Source of the DNA: Flavobacterium wongokense
GTDB lineage: Bacteria > Bacteroidota > Bacteroidia > Flavobacteriales > Flavobacteriaceae
Assembly (NCBI RefSeq): GCF_021608265.1
Contig: NZ_JAKIHP010000001.1
Span: 1,116,001 to 1,180,000 of the forward strand
Direction of reading: 5' to 3'
DNA length: 64,000 bases
In this document: positions 7,112-15,067 of the stretch, one piece after another
Layout: every line of letters begins with the position of its first letter
Numbering within the stretch: the stretch's first letter is position 1
Position numbers and translations under genes: made by a program
The notes under the pieces: model-generated
Database searches by the model: none
Told to the model about the DNA's origin: nothing
The model's input: the letters and a program-made list of their open reading frames with translations, nothing else

Positions 7112-9265
7112 TTAAAACTTCAATGTTATTCCGGTGAGGATATTAATGCCCGCCTGGGGATAATAGTATGGGTAAACATCGTACATATAACCGTTGGAAA
7201 CATATTGTTTGTCAAAGACATTATTAACCAAAGTGGTTACAGTTATGGTTTTGAAAACGGATTTAGGTCTAAATTCATACGAGACATTCAAATCGTTTAC
7301 AAAGTAGTCCTGAAGCTTGGCTGATGGCAATTCGATGTTGTTCATGTATTGTTCTCCTACGAATTTGGACAGCCAGGAAAATTGGAAATTTTCAGAAATC
7401 CTGTAGATAAAAATATTTCCTGCCACAATGGACGGCGAATAGGCGATATCTTTTGTCCCGACATTTTCACCCAAAACATTCAAATCCACATTTTTGTTTT
7501 GGCTCAAAGTAAAATTCGGGCGAATGATAAACTGTTTGGACAAGGCAAAAGTGGCATCAACCTCCAAACCCAAACGATAGCTTTTTTCGCTGTTGGAACG
7601 TATTGGATTCCCAACATCATCAAGATTTCCGGTTAAAATCAATTGGTCTTTGTAAGCCATATAATAAATGTTGGTGTTCACCTTTATTTTTTCAGATACG
7701 TAACGCCAGCCCAATTCAAAGTCATCCAATTTTTCAGAAGTAGCATTTCCACCTTCATAATCGGTTCGGTTTGGTTCGCGGTTGGCTTTGGCATAAGAGA
7801 AATACAAGGTGTTCTTATCATTGAAACTATAATTCAAACCCGCTTTTGGATTGAAGAAATTGAAAGTGTCATCAACAGTGTCCGCTTGGACGCCATCTGC
7901 CCTGTAACCCACAATCCTTACTTGCAAATCGCCATAAAGGCTCAGTTTTTTAGTAAGCTGATAATTGGCTTTTACAAAAAAGTTGTTGTCCGTTTTGGTT
8001 GCATTATCATCATAATAATGGTCGCCCAATTCAGAAGTAGAAGCATATCGTGCCCAAATCACTTTTCCAAAATGTTTGCCCTCATACTTGTTCCAGCCGC
8101 CACCGGCAACCAAATCCAGTTTGTCTTTTTTGTAATTGACAGAATAGGTTGTTCCGTAAAAATCATTGTCGAGCCATTTTTGGCGAACCAAATCAGTGGT
8201 GTTGATGGTCGTTCCGTCAATGACAATCGGCGTCAGGTTATAATCGGCAAAATCGGCATCTTCCTTGTAATTTTCATAAAAGCCTTTCCCCGGAGTATAA
8301 TGCAGCGCAATGTTCGAACTCCAGTTTTCGGAAATCCTTTCATTCCAATGCAATTGAAAATGATCCTGCTGGTAATTATCGACTTCATTATCATAAAAAC
8401 GCGTGTTGCCAAATTCATCAGTATAAATTCCGGCCGAATTAAAAGTTCGGTTATCACGCATCGTTTCGCCATCCGTTCCGTTCCAGGATTGATAGGTGAT
8501 TTCCTTTCCGCCAAAAACCAAGGCTTTGATCAAAGTCGTTTTGCCCACATAAGTTCCCTGTAGGAAATACGATTTCAAATCAGATGAAGCCCTATCGATA
8601 TAACCGTGCGAATCAATATTGGAAAGCCTTCCGGCTAATTCAAAGTGGTCGTTCAGCAAACCCGAACTGAATTTTACCGTATGTTTTCGGGTATTGAAAC
8701 TTCCGAAGGAATTTGAGATTTCGCCATTGCTTTCCTTGCTGAAACTATCCGTAAGCAAATTCAAGCTGGCGCCAAAAGCTCCGGCACCATTGGTAGAAGT
8801 CCCAACGCCACGCTGCAATTGCAGGCTTTCTACAGAAGAAGCAAAATCGGGCATATTGACCCAATAGGTTCCGCTACTTTCGGCATCGTTGTACGGAATT
8901 CCGTTAATCGTAATGTTGACACGGGTTGCATCGCTTCCGCGGACACGGATTCCAGTATAACCGACGCCATTTCCTGCATCGGAAGTAGTAACTACCGATG
9001 GCATGTAATTCATCAGGATGGGAATGTCCTGTCCGAGATTGCGGTTTTTGATCTCCTTTTTGTCCAGGTTGCTGAACGAAACCGGAGTTTTTGAAGTCAC
9101 ACGGACCGCAGAGACCAAAACTTCATCGAGTTGGTTGACTTTGGTGGTGTCTTGTACTTTCTCCTGTGAGAAAGAGAAAAAAGAAGAAAGAAGAAAGAGA
9201 AAAGAAAAAACAGTCTTGCTTCTTGCTTCTTGCTTCTTGCTTCTGAAAGTGAATAAATTTTCCAT
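7112..9265 (-). CDS. TonB-dependent receptor, probable thiamine transporter
   Basis: A 717-residue outer-membrane beta-barrel receptor. A signal peptide ends near residue 34 (SFFSFSQ), a TonB-box-like stretch DEVLVSAVRV lies at 47-56, the plug domain includes GIRVRGSDATRVNITINGIP, and the protein closes with the barrel ending NILTGITLKF. There is no CarboxypepD_reg-like N-terminal domain. A TPP riboswitch lies in its 5' leader, so thiamine or a derivative is the likely substrate; THI-regulated receptors of this type have been predicted for Bacteroidota. The positively charged n-region of the signal peptide (RSKKQEARSK) is encoded by a heptanucleotide repeat that could switch the reading frame. 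Confidence 0.88.
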   Translation of the reverse strand: MENLFTFRSKKQEARSKTVFSFLFLLSSFFSFSQEKVQDTTKVNQLDEVLVSAVRVTSKTPVSFSNLDKKEIKNRNLGQDIPILMNYMPSVVTTSDAGNGVGYTGIRVRGSDATRVNITINGIPYNDAESSGTYWVNMPDFASSVESLQLQRGVGTSTNGAGAFGASLNLLTDSFSKESNGEISNSFGSFNTRKHTVKFSSGLLNDHFELAGRLSNIDSHGYIDRASSDLKSYFLQGTYVGKTTLIKALVFGGKEITYQSWNGTDGETMRDNRTFNSAGIYTDEFGNTRFYDNEVDNYQQDHFQLHWNERISENWSSNIALHYTPGKGFYENYKEDADFADYNLTPIVIDGTTINTTDLVRQKWLDNDFYGTTYSVNYKKDKLDLVAGGGWNKYEGKHFGKVIWARYASTSELGDHYYDDNATKTDNNFFVKANYQLTKKLSLYGDLQVRIVGYRADGVQADTVDDTFNFFNPKAGLNYSFNDKNTLYFSYAKANREPNRTDYEGGNATSEKLDDFELGWRYVSEKIKVNTNIYYMAYKDQLILTGNLDDVGNPIRSNSEKSYRLGLEVDATFALSKQFIIRPNFTLSQNKNVDLNVLGENVGTKDIAYSPSIVAGNIFIYRISENFQFSWLSKFVGEQYMNNIELPSAKLQDYFVNDLNVSYEFRPKSVFKTITVTTLVNNVFDKQYVSNGYMYDVYPYYYPQAGINILTGITLKF
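9215..9244 (-). repeat. Heptanucleotide tandem repeat inside the receptor signal peptide
   Basis: Four perfect copies of CTTGCTT (coding strand AAGCAAG) occupy 9215-9242, plus two more bases. The array begins seven codons after the ATG. Seven is not a multiple of three, so loss or gain of a unit shifts the frame ahead of the mature protein. A long purine-rich tract follows on the plus strand side (9175-9210). Confidence 0.85.
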
Positions 9266-9268
9266 TCG

Positions 9269-9440
9269 TAAAAAATTACGAATAAAAAGAGGTAATTATT
9301 CTTGGTTAAAATTAAATGATACTCCTGACGTGTGACTAACGTGCACTTTAGTTCTTCGTCAAATCCCTTAGCAGCATTACCCGCCCAGGTTCATTGGGTA
9401 TAATCTCAGCTCGTTATTTAGAGCACCCCTTTTGAGACGG
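9269..9440 (-). promoter_or_regulatory. TPP (thiamine pyrophosphate) riboswitch
   Basis: Read on the minus strand from 9440, the leader holds the conserved THI-box segments in order: AGGGGTGCTC, GCTGAGATTATACCC, AATGAACCTG and GGTAATGCTGCTAAGGGA. The aptamer spans about 9361-9440. Downstream, before the receptor ATG, a weak hairpin AATTAC/GTAATT followed by a U-run (9297-9270) could be the expression platform acting as a terminator when TPP is bound. It controls the TonB-dependent receptor. Confidence 0.93.
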
Positions 9441-9473
9441 GACAAAGGTAAATTTAAATTTTGAATTTTAAAT

Positions 9474-9875
9474 TTAAAGTTTAGGTTTCTTTCTGTTTTC
9501 CTTAATTTCTGAAACAGAAGACTTGTCTTTCAGCCGTTTCTCAATAACAGATTTTGGGACCTTGGTTGCTTTTCGTTTTTTGGGAACTTTCAATCCTTTT
9601 TCGATTAACTCCAAAAAGCGTTTGGTGACAATTGCCTTGTTCTTAAGCTGGCTTCGGTCTTCGTCGCAGTTTAAGATCAACAGGTTTTCGGAAGTTAATT
9701 TAGCGGCAAGTTTGGCTTCAATCAATCTTTTTTCTTCATCGGTCAAAGCCTGCGAAGCATTCAAATCGAAAGTCAATACCACTTTAGAAGAAACCTTATT
9801 TACATTCTGTCCACCTGCACCAGAGCTTCTAACTGCCTTAAAGTTTAATTCAGTTATGATTTTTTCAGTTTCCAT
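9474..9875 (-). CDS. arfB: Ribosome-rescue peptidyl-tRNA hydrolase ArfB (YaeJ)
   Basis: A 133-residue release-factor-like protein. The catalytic Gly21-Gly22-Gln23 lies in RSSGAGGQNVNKVSS, the family signature. The last 40 residues are highly basic (KKRKATKVPKSVIEKRLKDK), forming the tail that enters the empty mRNA channel of stalled ribosomes. Length fits ArfB and not a full release factor. The start overlaps the end of the DUF4301 gene by 11 bp. It is the last gene of the pcrB-pnuC-DUF4301-arfB operon. Confidence 0.93.
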   Translation of the reverse strand: METEKIITELNFKAVRSSGAGGQNVNKVSSKVVLTFDLNASQALTDEEKRLIEAKLAAKLTSENLLILNCDEDRSQLKNKAIVTKRFLELIEKGLKVPKKRKATKVPKSVIEKRLKDKSSVSEIKENRKKPKL

Positions 9876-11466
9876 ATTGGGGCTGATGCGCGGGTTTTAG
9901 TAAATCGTTTACGGTTTTCACAGGATTGAAGGTAATCAACGGAACTTCCACAAAAACAGTAATCCATTTTGCCATCGCACCATTCCAGAGTCCTGGTAAT
10001 TCATAGCCTTTCAACTCCTGTCCGTTTCGGTTTTTGGACACTATAAAGCCCGTACTGGTATCAATGAACTGGGTTAAGTCAAACTTTTCGCCATATTGGT
10101 TTTTGGTGGCACAAACCAAATCCACCGGATTAAAATGAGTTGCCTTGGCCAATATTTCAGCTTGTTCCGCATTATTGGTTTCCACTTGGGAACTTTCCAC
10201 AATCTGTAGCGAAACATTGCCTTTATAGCTTCGTACCCAAAACGGTCCTCCGCCTGGTTCCCCTTCATTTTTCACCATTCCGCAAACACGGATTGGACGG
10301 TTTAATTTGTTGATGATGAACTCGAGCTTGTTTTCCAGAGTGTATTTTTCGAAATCCTCAATAATGTCAATATTGAGTTTTTGGGCCATGAAATAAATAA
10401 TTTCAGGAATGCGGCTTTCCTTAATTTCGTCATTCTCGACTGCTTTCAGGATGTTGAAAATCTGTTGCTGCAAATCGAGTAAAACTCCCGCCAAACCTTT
10501 TTTATACAAGGTAATTTCCTTGATGTGGTTCTGGATTACGTTGTCGATGTTTTTAATGAAAATGACATCGGCATCGAGATTGTTTAAATTGTTAATCAAC
10601 GCACCATGTCCGCCGGGACGGAAAACCAATCGGCCATTTTCGGCGCGGAAAGGCTCGTTATTCGGCGCAACCGCAATCGTATCGGTGCTTTTATGCTGAT
10701 GCGAATAACTGACATGCACTTTGGTTTTGGACTTAGCCTCCACCTTTTGCTTTACCTTGTCAATGATGTTTTCGAATAGGTTTTCGTGATGGTCTGAAAC
10801 CGTAAAATGCAAATGAGAAACCGAATTGGAGCTCGCATAAAACGCACATTCGTTCAGATGTTCCTCAACCGGAGTTGCGATTTCGGACTCATATTTATGG
10901 AAATCCAGAACCCCTTTCGGCTTGTTGGCAAAATCAAAAGAGTCTTGTGAGAGCATTGCCTTGATGAACAAATGGCTCTTCTCATGGCTTTCGAGAGTGT
11001 AGTAATCTTTGTGAAGTTCCTTTAGCTTGGATTTTACTGTTTCATAAAAAGGGAACTTTTCAATTCCTGCCAAAAATATCGGAAGGTTTTTATCTTTCTT
11101 TCTATTGATGTAAGCGTTTATCGTTTCGTTTTCAGGATCAAAATCGTTCAGGAATTCGTTCAGGAATTTAAACATCCTGCTTGCTGCACCCGAAGCGGGA
11201 ACAAACTTTTTGAGCTTGAGTTCATCCTTTTTTGAATCAAAGGAATCGGCGTAGTTTTGGAATTCTTCATTCGACAGCTTTACAATTCCATCGTCAATGG
11301 TTGCCGGTTTTTCAAGGGTGATTTTTGGAATACCCAATTTGAACAACAAAAGTTCACCTTCAATTTTATCAAGCGAAATACCCAAAGCCTCGATTTGTTC
11401 AAAATCTGCTTCGGTAAAATGGTATTTTTTTATTAAATTATCTTTTGTTGTAAAGTTCTCTTCCAT
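9865..11466 (-). CDS. DUF4301 protein, nucleotidyltransferase-like
   Basis: A 533-residue cytoplasmic protein of the DUF4301 family found in Bacteroidota; its function is not established. Two segments recall sugar-nucleotide pyrophosphorylases: PASGAASRMFK (90-100), which resembles the glycine-rich nucleotide loop, and RPGGHGALINNLNN...IKNIDN (283-309), which resembles the substrate and metal (VDN) region of UDP-GlcNAc pyrophosphorylases. I infer a GT-A-type nucleotidyltransferase fold. The ATG lies 34 bp inside the end of pnuC and the stop 11 bp inside arfB, which indicates tight coupling. Confidence 0.75.
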   Translation of the reverse strand: MEENFTTKDNLIKKYHFTEADFEQIEALGISLDKIEGELLLFKLGIPKITLEKPATIDDGIVKLSNEEFQNYADSFDSKKDELKLKKFVPASGAASRMFKFLNEFLNDFDPENETINAYINRKKDKNLPIFLAGIEKFPFYETVKSKLKELHKDYYTLESHEKSHLFIKAMLSQDSFDFANKPKGVLDFHKYESEIATPVEEHLNECAFYASSNSVSHLHFTVSDHHENLFENIIDKVKQKVEAKSKTKVHVSYSHQHKSTDTIAVAPNNEPFRAENGRLVFRPGGHGALINNLNNLDADVIFIKNIDNVIQNHIKEITLYKKGLAGVLLDLQQQIFNILKAVENDEIKESRIPEIIYFMAQKLNIDIIEDFEKYTLENKLEFIINKLNRPIRVCGMVKNEGEPGGGPFWVRSYKGNVSLQIVESSQVETNNAEQAEILAKATHFNPVDLVCATKNQYGEKFDLTQFIDTSTGFIVSKNRNGQELKGYELPGLWNGAMAKWITVFVEVPLITFNPVKTVNDLLKPAHQPQYGN

Positions 11467-12050
11467 TCTAAATAGCCAAAAATGGCAATAATTGTAAAAA
11501 TTAAATATTGGATGCTCGTAAACGAATATCCTTTAACAAAATACATTGGGATTGAAATAAGGTCACCAATAATCCATAGTATCCAGTTCTCGATTTTCCT
11601 TCGCGCCATCAGCCACATTCCTACAAAGAAGATTCCCGTAACCAAAGTATCGACGTAAGATGTCCAGTGGGTAAATTTACCAAAAAATGTATAAACCGCG
11701 ACCACAAAGCCGACCGTTAACACAAAAATGACCAAAGACCACTTCTTTTCTGACAAAGTCATCATCGAAATCGGAAACTCCACCACATCGCCTTTTTTGC
11801 GTGTCCAGTGGTACCACCCATAAATGCTCATCACAACATAGTAAAAATTAATCATCATATCGCCCAGCAACGACCATTTCCAGAGCAGGTAAACATATAT
11901 CGCCGTGTTGATGATGCCGGTTGGGAATACCCAAACGTTATCCTTCTTGGCATACCAAACACTCAACAATCCGAAGAGGATTGCGGTCACTTCCAAAACA
12001 ATTTCGTAGGTGGGATAGTCTTTATATTGGTTAAATAGGAATTCGAACAT
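11433..12050 (-). CDS. PnuC/PnuT-family vitamin transporter
   Basis: A 205-residue inner-membrane protein with seven or so hydrophobic helices and the family features YEIVLEVTAILFGLLSVWYA, MSIYGWYHWTRKK and a tryptophan-rich WILWIIGDLISIPMYFVKGY. PnuC members take up nicotinamide riboside, while PnuT members take up thiamine. No riboswitch precedes this operon, but a TPP-controlled receptor lies just downstream, so thiamine is a reasonable guess. It starts one base into the pcrB stop (TGATG). Confidence 0.85.
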   Translation of the reverse strand: MFEFLFNQYKDYPTYEIVLEVTAILFGLLSVWYAKKDNVWVFPTGIINTAIYVYLLWKWSLLGDMMINFYYVVMSIYGWYHWTRKKGDVVEFPISMMTLSEKKWSLVIFVLTVGFVVAVYTFFGKFTHWTSYVDTLVTGIFFVGMWLMARRKIENWILWIIGDLISIPMYFVKGYSFTSIQYLIFTIIAIFGYLEWKRTLQQKII

Positions 12051-12757
12051 CAGTCAAAAAAGTTTATATCATTTTCAAACGCCGTTCCGATGACAACCAA
12101 ATCCGCTCCGGCTTTATAGGCATCCTCGATTTGTTTCTTTGAACGGATTCCGCCGCCAACAAGCAAAGGAACCGATATCCTTTCGGAAACATTTTGAATC
12201 ACTTCCAACGGAACTGCATTCTGCGCACCGCTTCCGGCTTCGAGGTAAATCAGCTTGTTGCCAATGAATTCACCTGCCTTAGCGGTTTGTGATATATAAT
12301 TGATGTTGTCTTTGGATAAAGGTTTGGTTTGGCTCACACGTTCCACAGCAGTTTCATTACCGCTTTCAATCAACAGATATCCTGTGGAAATAATTTCCAG
12401 TTTAGTGTTTTCCAAAATAGGAACCGCATTGATTTGATGTTCAATTAAAAAGTCAGGATTCCTTCCTGATAGTAATTGAAGGAATAAAATACCATCAGCT
12501 TCAGCGGATATCTGCGAAGGGTTTCCGGGAAAGAGTAGGATTGGCAGATTGGTTTTTTCCTTTAAACGGATAATGATTTCATCCAGGTGATTGCCTTCAA
12601 ACGAGCTACCGCCGACAAAAATATAGGTAGCCGGTGATTGCCTAATTTTTCCGGCCAAAACCGAAATAGTTTCCAATACTACTTTATCGGGATCGATTAA
12701 AATGGCCAGGAGTTTTTCGCCTTGCTTTTTAGCTTTTACAATTTGGTCGTACAACAT
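12050..12757 (-). CDS. Geranylgeranylglyceryl/heptaprenylglyceryl phosphate synthase family (PcrB/GGGPS)
   Basis: A 235-residue (beta-alpha)8 barrel enzyme that joins an isoprenyl chain to sn-glycerol-1-phosphate, the chemistry of archaeal ether lipids. Signatures: LAILIDPDK (17-25), YIFVGGSSFEG, KLIYLEAGSGA and the phosphate-binding LLVGGGIRSKKQIEDAYKAGAD. Bacteroidota members of this family are known, but their physiological role is poorly defined. First gene of the operon pcrB-pnuC-DUF4301-arfB. Confidence 0.92.
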   Translation of the reverse strand: MLYDQIVKAKKQGEKLLAILIDPDKVVLETISVLAGKIRQSPATYIFVGGSSFEGNHLDEIIIRLKEKTNLPILLFPGNPSQISAEADGILFLQLLSGRNPDFLIEHQINAVPILENTKLEIISTGYLLIESGNETAVERVSQTKPLSKDNINYISQTAKAGEFIGNKLIYLEAGSGAQNAVPLEVIQNVSERISVPLLVGGGIRSKKQIEDAYKAGADLVVIGTAFENDINFFD

Positions 12758-12822
12758 TGGCGTTGTGTTTCGTTAAGGTTTGTAAATGTAACCCTTTTTT
12801 AAAATCCTTAAAATTATAATGT

Positions 12823-12830
12823 TAGATTTG
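12823..12830 (+). promoter_or_regulatory. -7 promoter element of the Crp/Fnr regulator gene
   Basis: TAGATTTG matches TAnnTTTG; a T-rich run about 20 bp upstream could serve as the -33 element. It lies 23 bp before the ATG at 12854. Confidence 0.5.
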
Positions 12831-12853
12831 TATGACTTTTAGATCCATAATTG

Positions 12854-13450
12854 ATGATTTCAGAAGCACTGTTAGAACAATATCAGGCAGGTACGAAAAA
12901 GTACATAAAAGGAGCTGTCATTTTTGATGAGGGCAAACTGCCTGTCGATTATTATCAGATTATTTCGGGCGATGTAAAAATGTGCAATTTTAATGATGAC
13001 GGACACGAATTTATCCAAGGTATTTTTCATCCGGGCGATAGTTTTGGAGAACCTCCTTTGTTTTTGGAACGAGTTTATCCGGCAAAAGCCATAGCACTAA
13101 CTGATTGTGAACTCTTTGTGCTTCCGAAAGCCAGATTTATGGAGATGATAAAAACCAATGCCGAAGTATCCATGGAAATTATCGAACACCTGGCAAAGCG
13201 GCTACACTTCAAATCGGTGATGGCTGCCGAAATATCGTCTCAGGAGCCCGAACACCGATTGCTGAAACTTATCGATTACAATGTAAAATACTTTAAACCC
13301 AAAAAAGAAAAAGAAGGTTTCCGTATCAACTTAACGCGTCAGCAAATGGCTGATTTAACCGGGCTTCGCGTTGAAACTGTAATCAGGGCCATTAAATCAT
13401 TGGAAAAGAAAAACCAAATCAAAATCATCGATCGAAAAGTTTTTAGATAA
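12854..13450 (+). CDS. Crp/Fnr-family transcriptional regulator
   Basis: A 198-residue regulator with an N-terminal cyclic-nucleotide-binding-type beta-roll (about 10-120; GDSFGEPPLFLERVYPAKA resembles the phosphate cassette region) and a C-terminal winged helix (LTRQQMADLTGLRVETVIRAIKSLEKK). The Fnr iron-sulfur cysteines are absent, so an Fnr-type oxygen sensor is unlikely. The ATG at 12854 is preferred over a TTG one codon earlier. A perfect palindrome of Crp/Fnr type follows directly downstream, before the next gene. Confidence 0.9.
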   Translation: MISEALLEQYQAGTKKYIKGAVIFDEGKLPVDYYQIISGDVKMCNFNDDGHEFIQGIFHPGDSFGEPPLFLERVYPAKAIALTDCELFVLPKARFMEMIKTNAEVSMEIIEHLAKRLHFKSVMAAEISSQEPEHRLLKLIDYNVKYFKPKKEKEGFRINLTRQQMADLTGLRVETVIRAIKSLEKKNQIKIIDRKVFR

Positions 13451-13458
13451 ATTCTTCC

Positions 13459-13506
13459 TTTATGATTTGAATCATAAATTCCAAGGGGATTGTGGGCGTA
13501 ATTTTG
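13459..13506 (+). promoter_or_regulatory. Probable Crp/Fnr-type operator and promoter
   Basis: The palindrome TTTATGATT-TG-AATCATAAA (13459-13478) has perfect 9-bp arms. A -7 element TAATTTTG follows at 13499-13506. The operator centre is 34 bp from the centre of the -7 element, close to the class II activator geometry of Crp/Fnr promoters (site near -41.5). It precedes the gene at 13528 and follows the regulator gene. Confidence 0.6.
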
Positions 13507-13527
13507 GTGTATTAAAAACCAAATATC

Positions 13528-13815
13528 ATGACACTTTATCAAAAAACCCTCGAAGATTTCCAACAAAGTTATGTTGGTTACGCCGCATTAGTTATTATCG
13601 GTCAAAGCTGTTTAGGTGCGGCAGCAGCGATGTATATCCTGGAAAACGGAACTTCATTTATACAAATGATACAATTAGGATTAATCGTAATTACCTGTAT
13701 GTTTGTCAATGTTGGGATTTTGGCCCAACTCAGTACGAAAACAGTTTTTAATATGACAATCTTCAGTGTATTGCTTAGCGTGCTTATGATTGCTTTGAAT
13801 GTTATGGTTATTTAA
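13528..13815 (+). CDS. Small membrane protein of unknown function
   Basis: A 95-residue protein with three predicted membrane helices (about 16-36, 44-66 and 72-94) and a soluble N-terminus MTLYQKTLEDFQQSYVGY. I do not recognise a family. It is preceded by a consensus promoter with a Crp/Fnr-like palindrome, so it is probably a target of the regulator at 12854. The overlapping frame at 13467-13751 is a shadow. Its stop is only 3 bp from the convergent lipoprotein gene. Confidence 0.65.
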   Translation: MTLYQKTLEDFQQSYVGYAALVIIGQSCLGAAAAMYILENGTSFIQMIQLGLIVITCMFVNVGILAQLSTKTVFNMTIFSVLLSVLMIALNVMVI

Positions 13816-13817
13816 GC

Positions 13818-14291
13818 TCAGCAGCCACAAATTCCGTATAAATCTTTCTTTATTTCAGATTCGTTATTGTGTTTTAATGTCATGGAGCCTTCAAAAATCC
13901 CCGCTTCATCGCCATCATCACCGGTTTGCCTAAAATCAACAGACAATTCATATTCGTTATTTTTGAATTTTTCTAAAAACTGCGTTCCTGTTGTATCTAC
14001 AGTCTTTTCAGCCAGCTCAAGCCTGATGAATTTGCCTTTTACTTTTATAAAACAGAGGTTCTCCAGGTTATCGGCATAAATGTATTGCTCCTTTTTAAAA
14101 TCTTTTTTATTGGCAGCGAAGTAACAACCTGCACCTTCAATTTCCTCAGGGAAATCGTTAAATGGCTCTAAAGAAATGCCTGTACTTGCTTTAGATGCGG
14201 CTACTTTTAGCACTGCAGCTTTGGTTTCCGCCTTTTGATTGCAACCAATCAAAGACAGCATAAGGACTGATAAAAGTATTTTCTTCCCCAT
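13818..14291 (-). CDS. Lipoprotein of unknown function
   Basis: A 157-residue protein with a lipoprotein signal (KKILLSVLMLSLIGC, Cys17). The mature part is charged and without recognised domain; it contains three further cysteines (GAGCYFAA, ENLCFIKV, and GICGC at the very end). It lies directly downstream of the phosphopantetheinyl transferase gene with no gap, so they are likely co-transcribed. No function can be assigned. Confidence 0.65.
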   Translation of the reverse strand: MGKKILLSVLMLSLIGCNQKAETKAAVLKVAASKASTGISLEPFNDFPEEIEGAGCYFAANKKDFKKEQYIYADNLENLCFIKVKGKFIRLELAEKTVDTTGTQFLEKFKNNEYELSVDFRQTGDDGDEAGIFEGSMTLKHNNESEIKKDLYGICGC

Positions 14292-14939
14292 CTATTTCCT
14301 TTCAAAAGTGCATACATACACATAGTTTTCAATAAACCCAAAAACCACGTCAAAGTATTCTATCGTATCATTAAACCGCAGCTCGACCGTACATTTTTTA
14401 TCCTCCAGGTTAAAATCATCTTCAAAGATATGGTCCTTAAAGCTGATTCCGATGACGTTTTTAATCTTAAATACCGCTTCCTTGATTCCCCAAACGACCG
14501 TTGCTTTCTTGAGTTCGTCTTCCTTGTTGAGGTTTGCCAGATGCGAAACATCCATATAACGCGGTGCTAATATCAGGGTTTTATCCTTAAGGATTTCCAT
14601 GTCAAAACCTACTTTCTGCTCACTCAATACAATCGCGGAATAGTCATTGGAATGTGAAATAGAAATCTCGATATCCTTAATGCTGCAACCTTGTGGCTTG
14701 ATGTGCGGTTTCCCAAATTCATCGTAGTACAAATCAAAATCGGTGTAGTCGTTATGTTGCAGCAGCATCCTCACTGCCAAAAAACCTTTCTGATGGCCTT
14801 CGGCCTTCATGCCTCCAAGCCTTGCCAATGAACTGTCCTTGAGCTTCACGCTTTTAAAAAGCGTATCCACATCTTCGGTAATTTTCCAAAGATAGAGTTT
14901 CGTGTTGGGCGATAATGCTATGGCTTTATAGAATGGCAT
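14292..14939 (-). CDS. 4'-phosphopantetheinyl transferase superfamily protein
   Basis: A 215-residue Sfp-type enzyme that transfers phosphopantetheine from CoA to carrier proteins. The three family blocks are present: EISISHSNDYSAIV (about 117-130), VGFDMEIL (about 135-142) and WGIKEAVFKIKN (about 175-186), with metal-binding Asp and Glu residues intact. Its carrier protein partner is not in this window. Divergent from ahcY. Confidence 0.9.
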   Translation of the reverse strand: MPFYKAIALSPNTKLYLWKITEDVDTLFKSVKLKDSSLARLGGMKAEGHQKGFLAVRMLLQHNDYTDFDLYYDEFGKPHIKPQGCSIKDIEISISHSNDYSAIVLSEQKVGFDMEILKDKTLILAPRYMDVSHLANLNKEDELKKATVVWGIKEAVFKIKNVIGISFKDHIFEDDFNLEDKKCTVELRFNDTIEYFDVVFGFIENYVYVCTFERK

Positions 14940-15025
14940 TTAGTATTTTGCTGTTTTTCAAAAGATTATAAGATTAAACAATTGATAATTTTTAAAATAA
15001 ATTATTAAAATCAAAACCTATGTTG

Positions 15026-15033
15026 TAATTTTG
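15026..15033 (+). promoter_or_regulatory. -7 promoter element of ahcY
   Basis: TAATTTTG matches TAnnTTTG, 34 bp before the ahcY ATG, within a very A+T-rich intergenic region. A -33 TTTG is not evident. Confidence 0.45.
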
Positions 15034-15067
15034 CGCCAGAATTTAAAAAAACAAATATACATAATAG

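Noticed and set aside
7643..8563. 306-residue open frame on the plus strand
   Set aside because: It lies entirely antisense to the TonB-dependent receptor, whose protein is clearly real, and its translation has no recognisable domain.
13467..13751. 94-residue plus-strand frame beginning MNHKFQGDCGRNFG
   Set aside because: Overlaps the better membrane-protein frame at 13528-13815, which has its own promoter and a coherent three-helix pattern.
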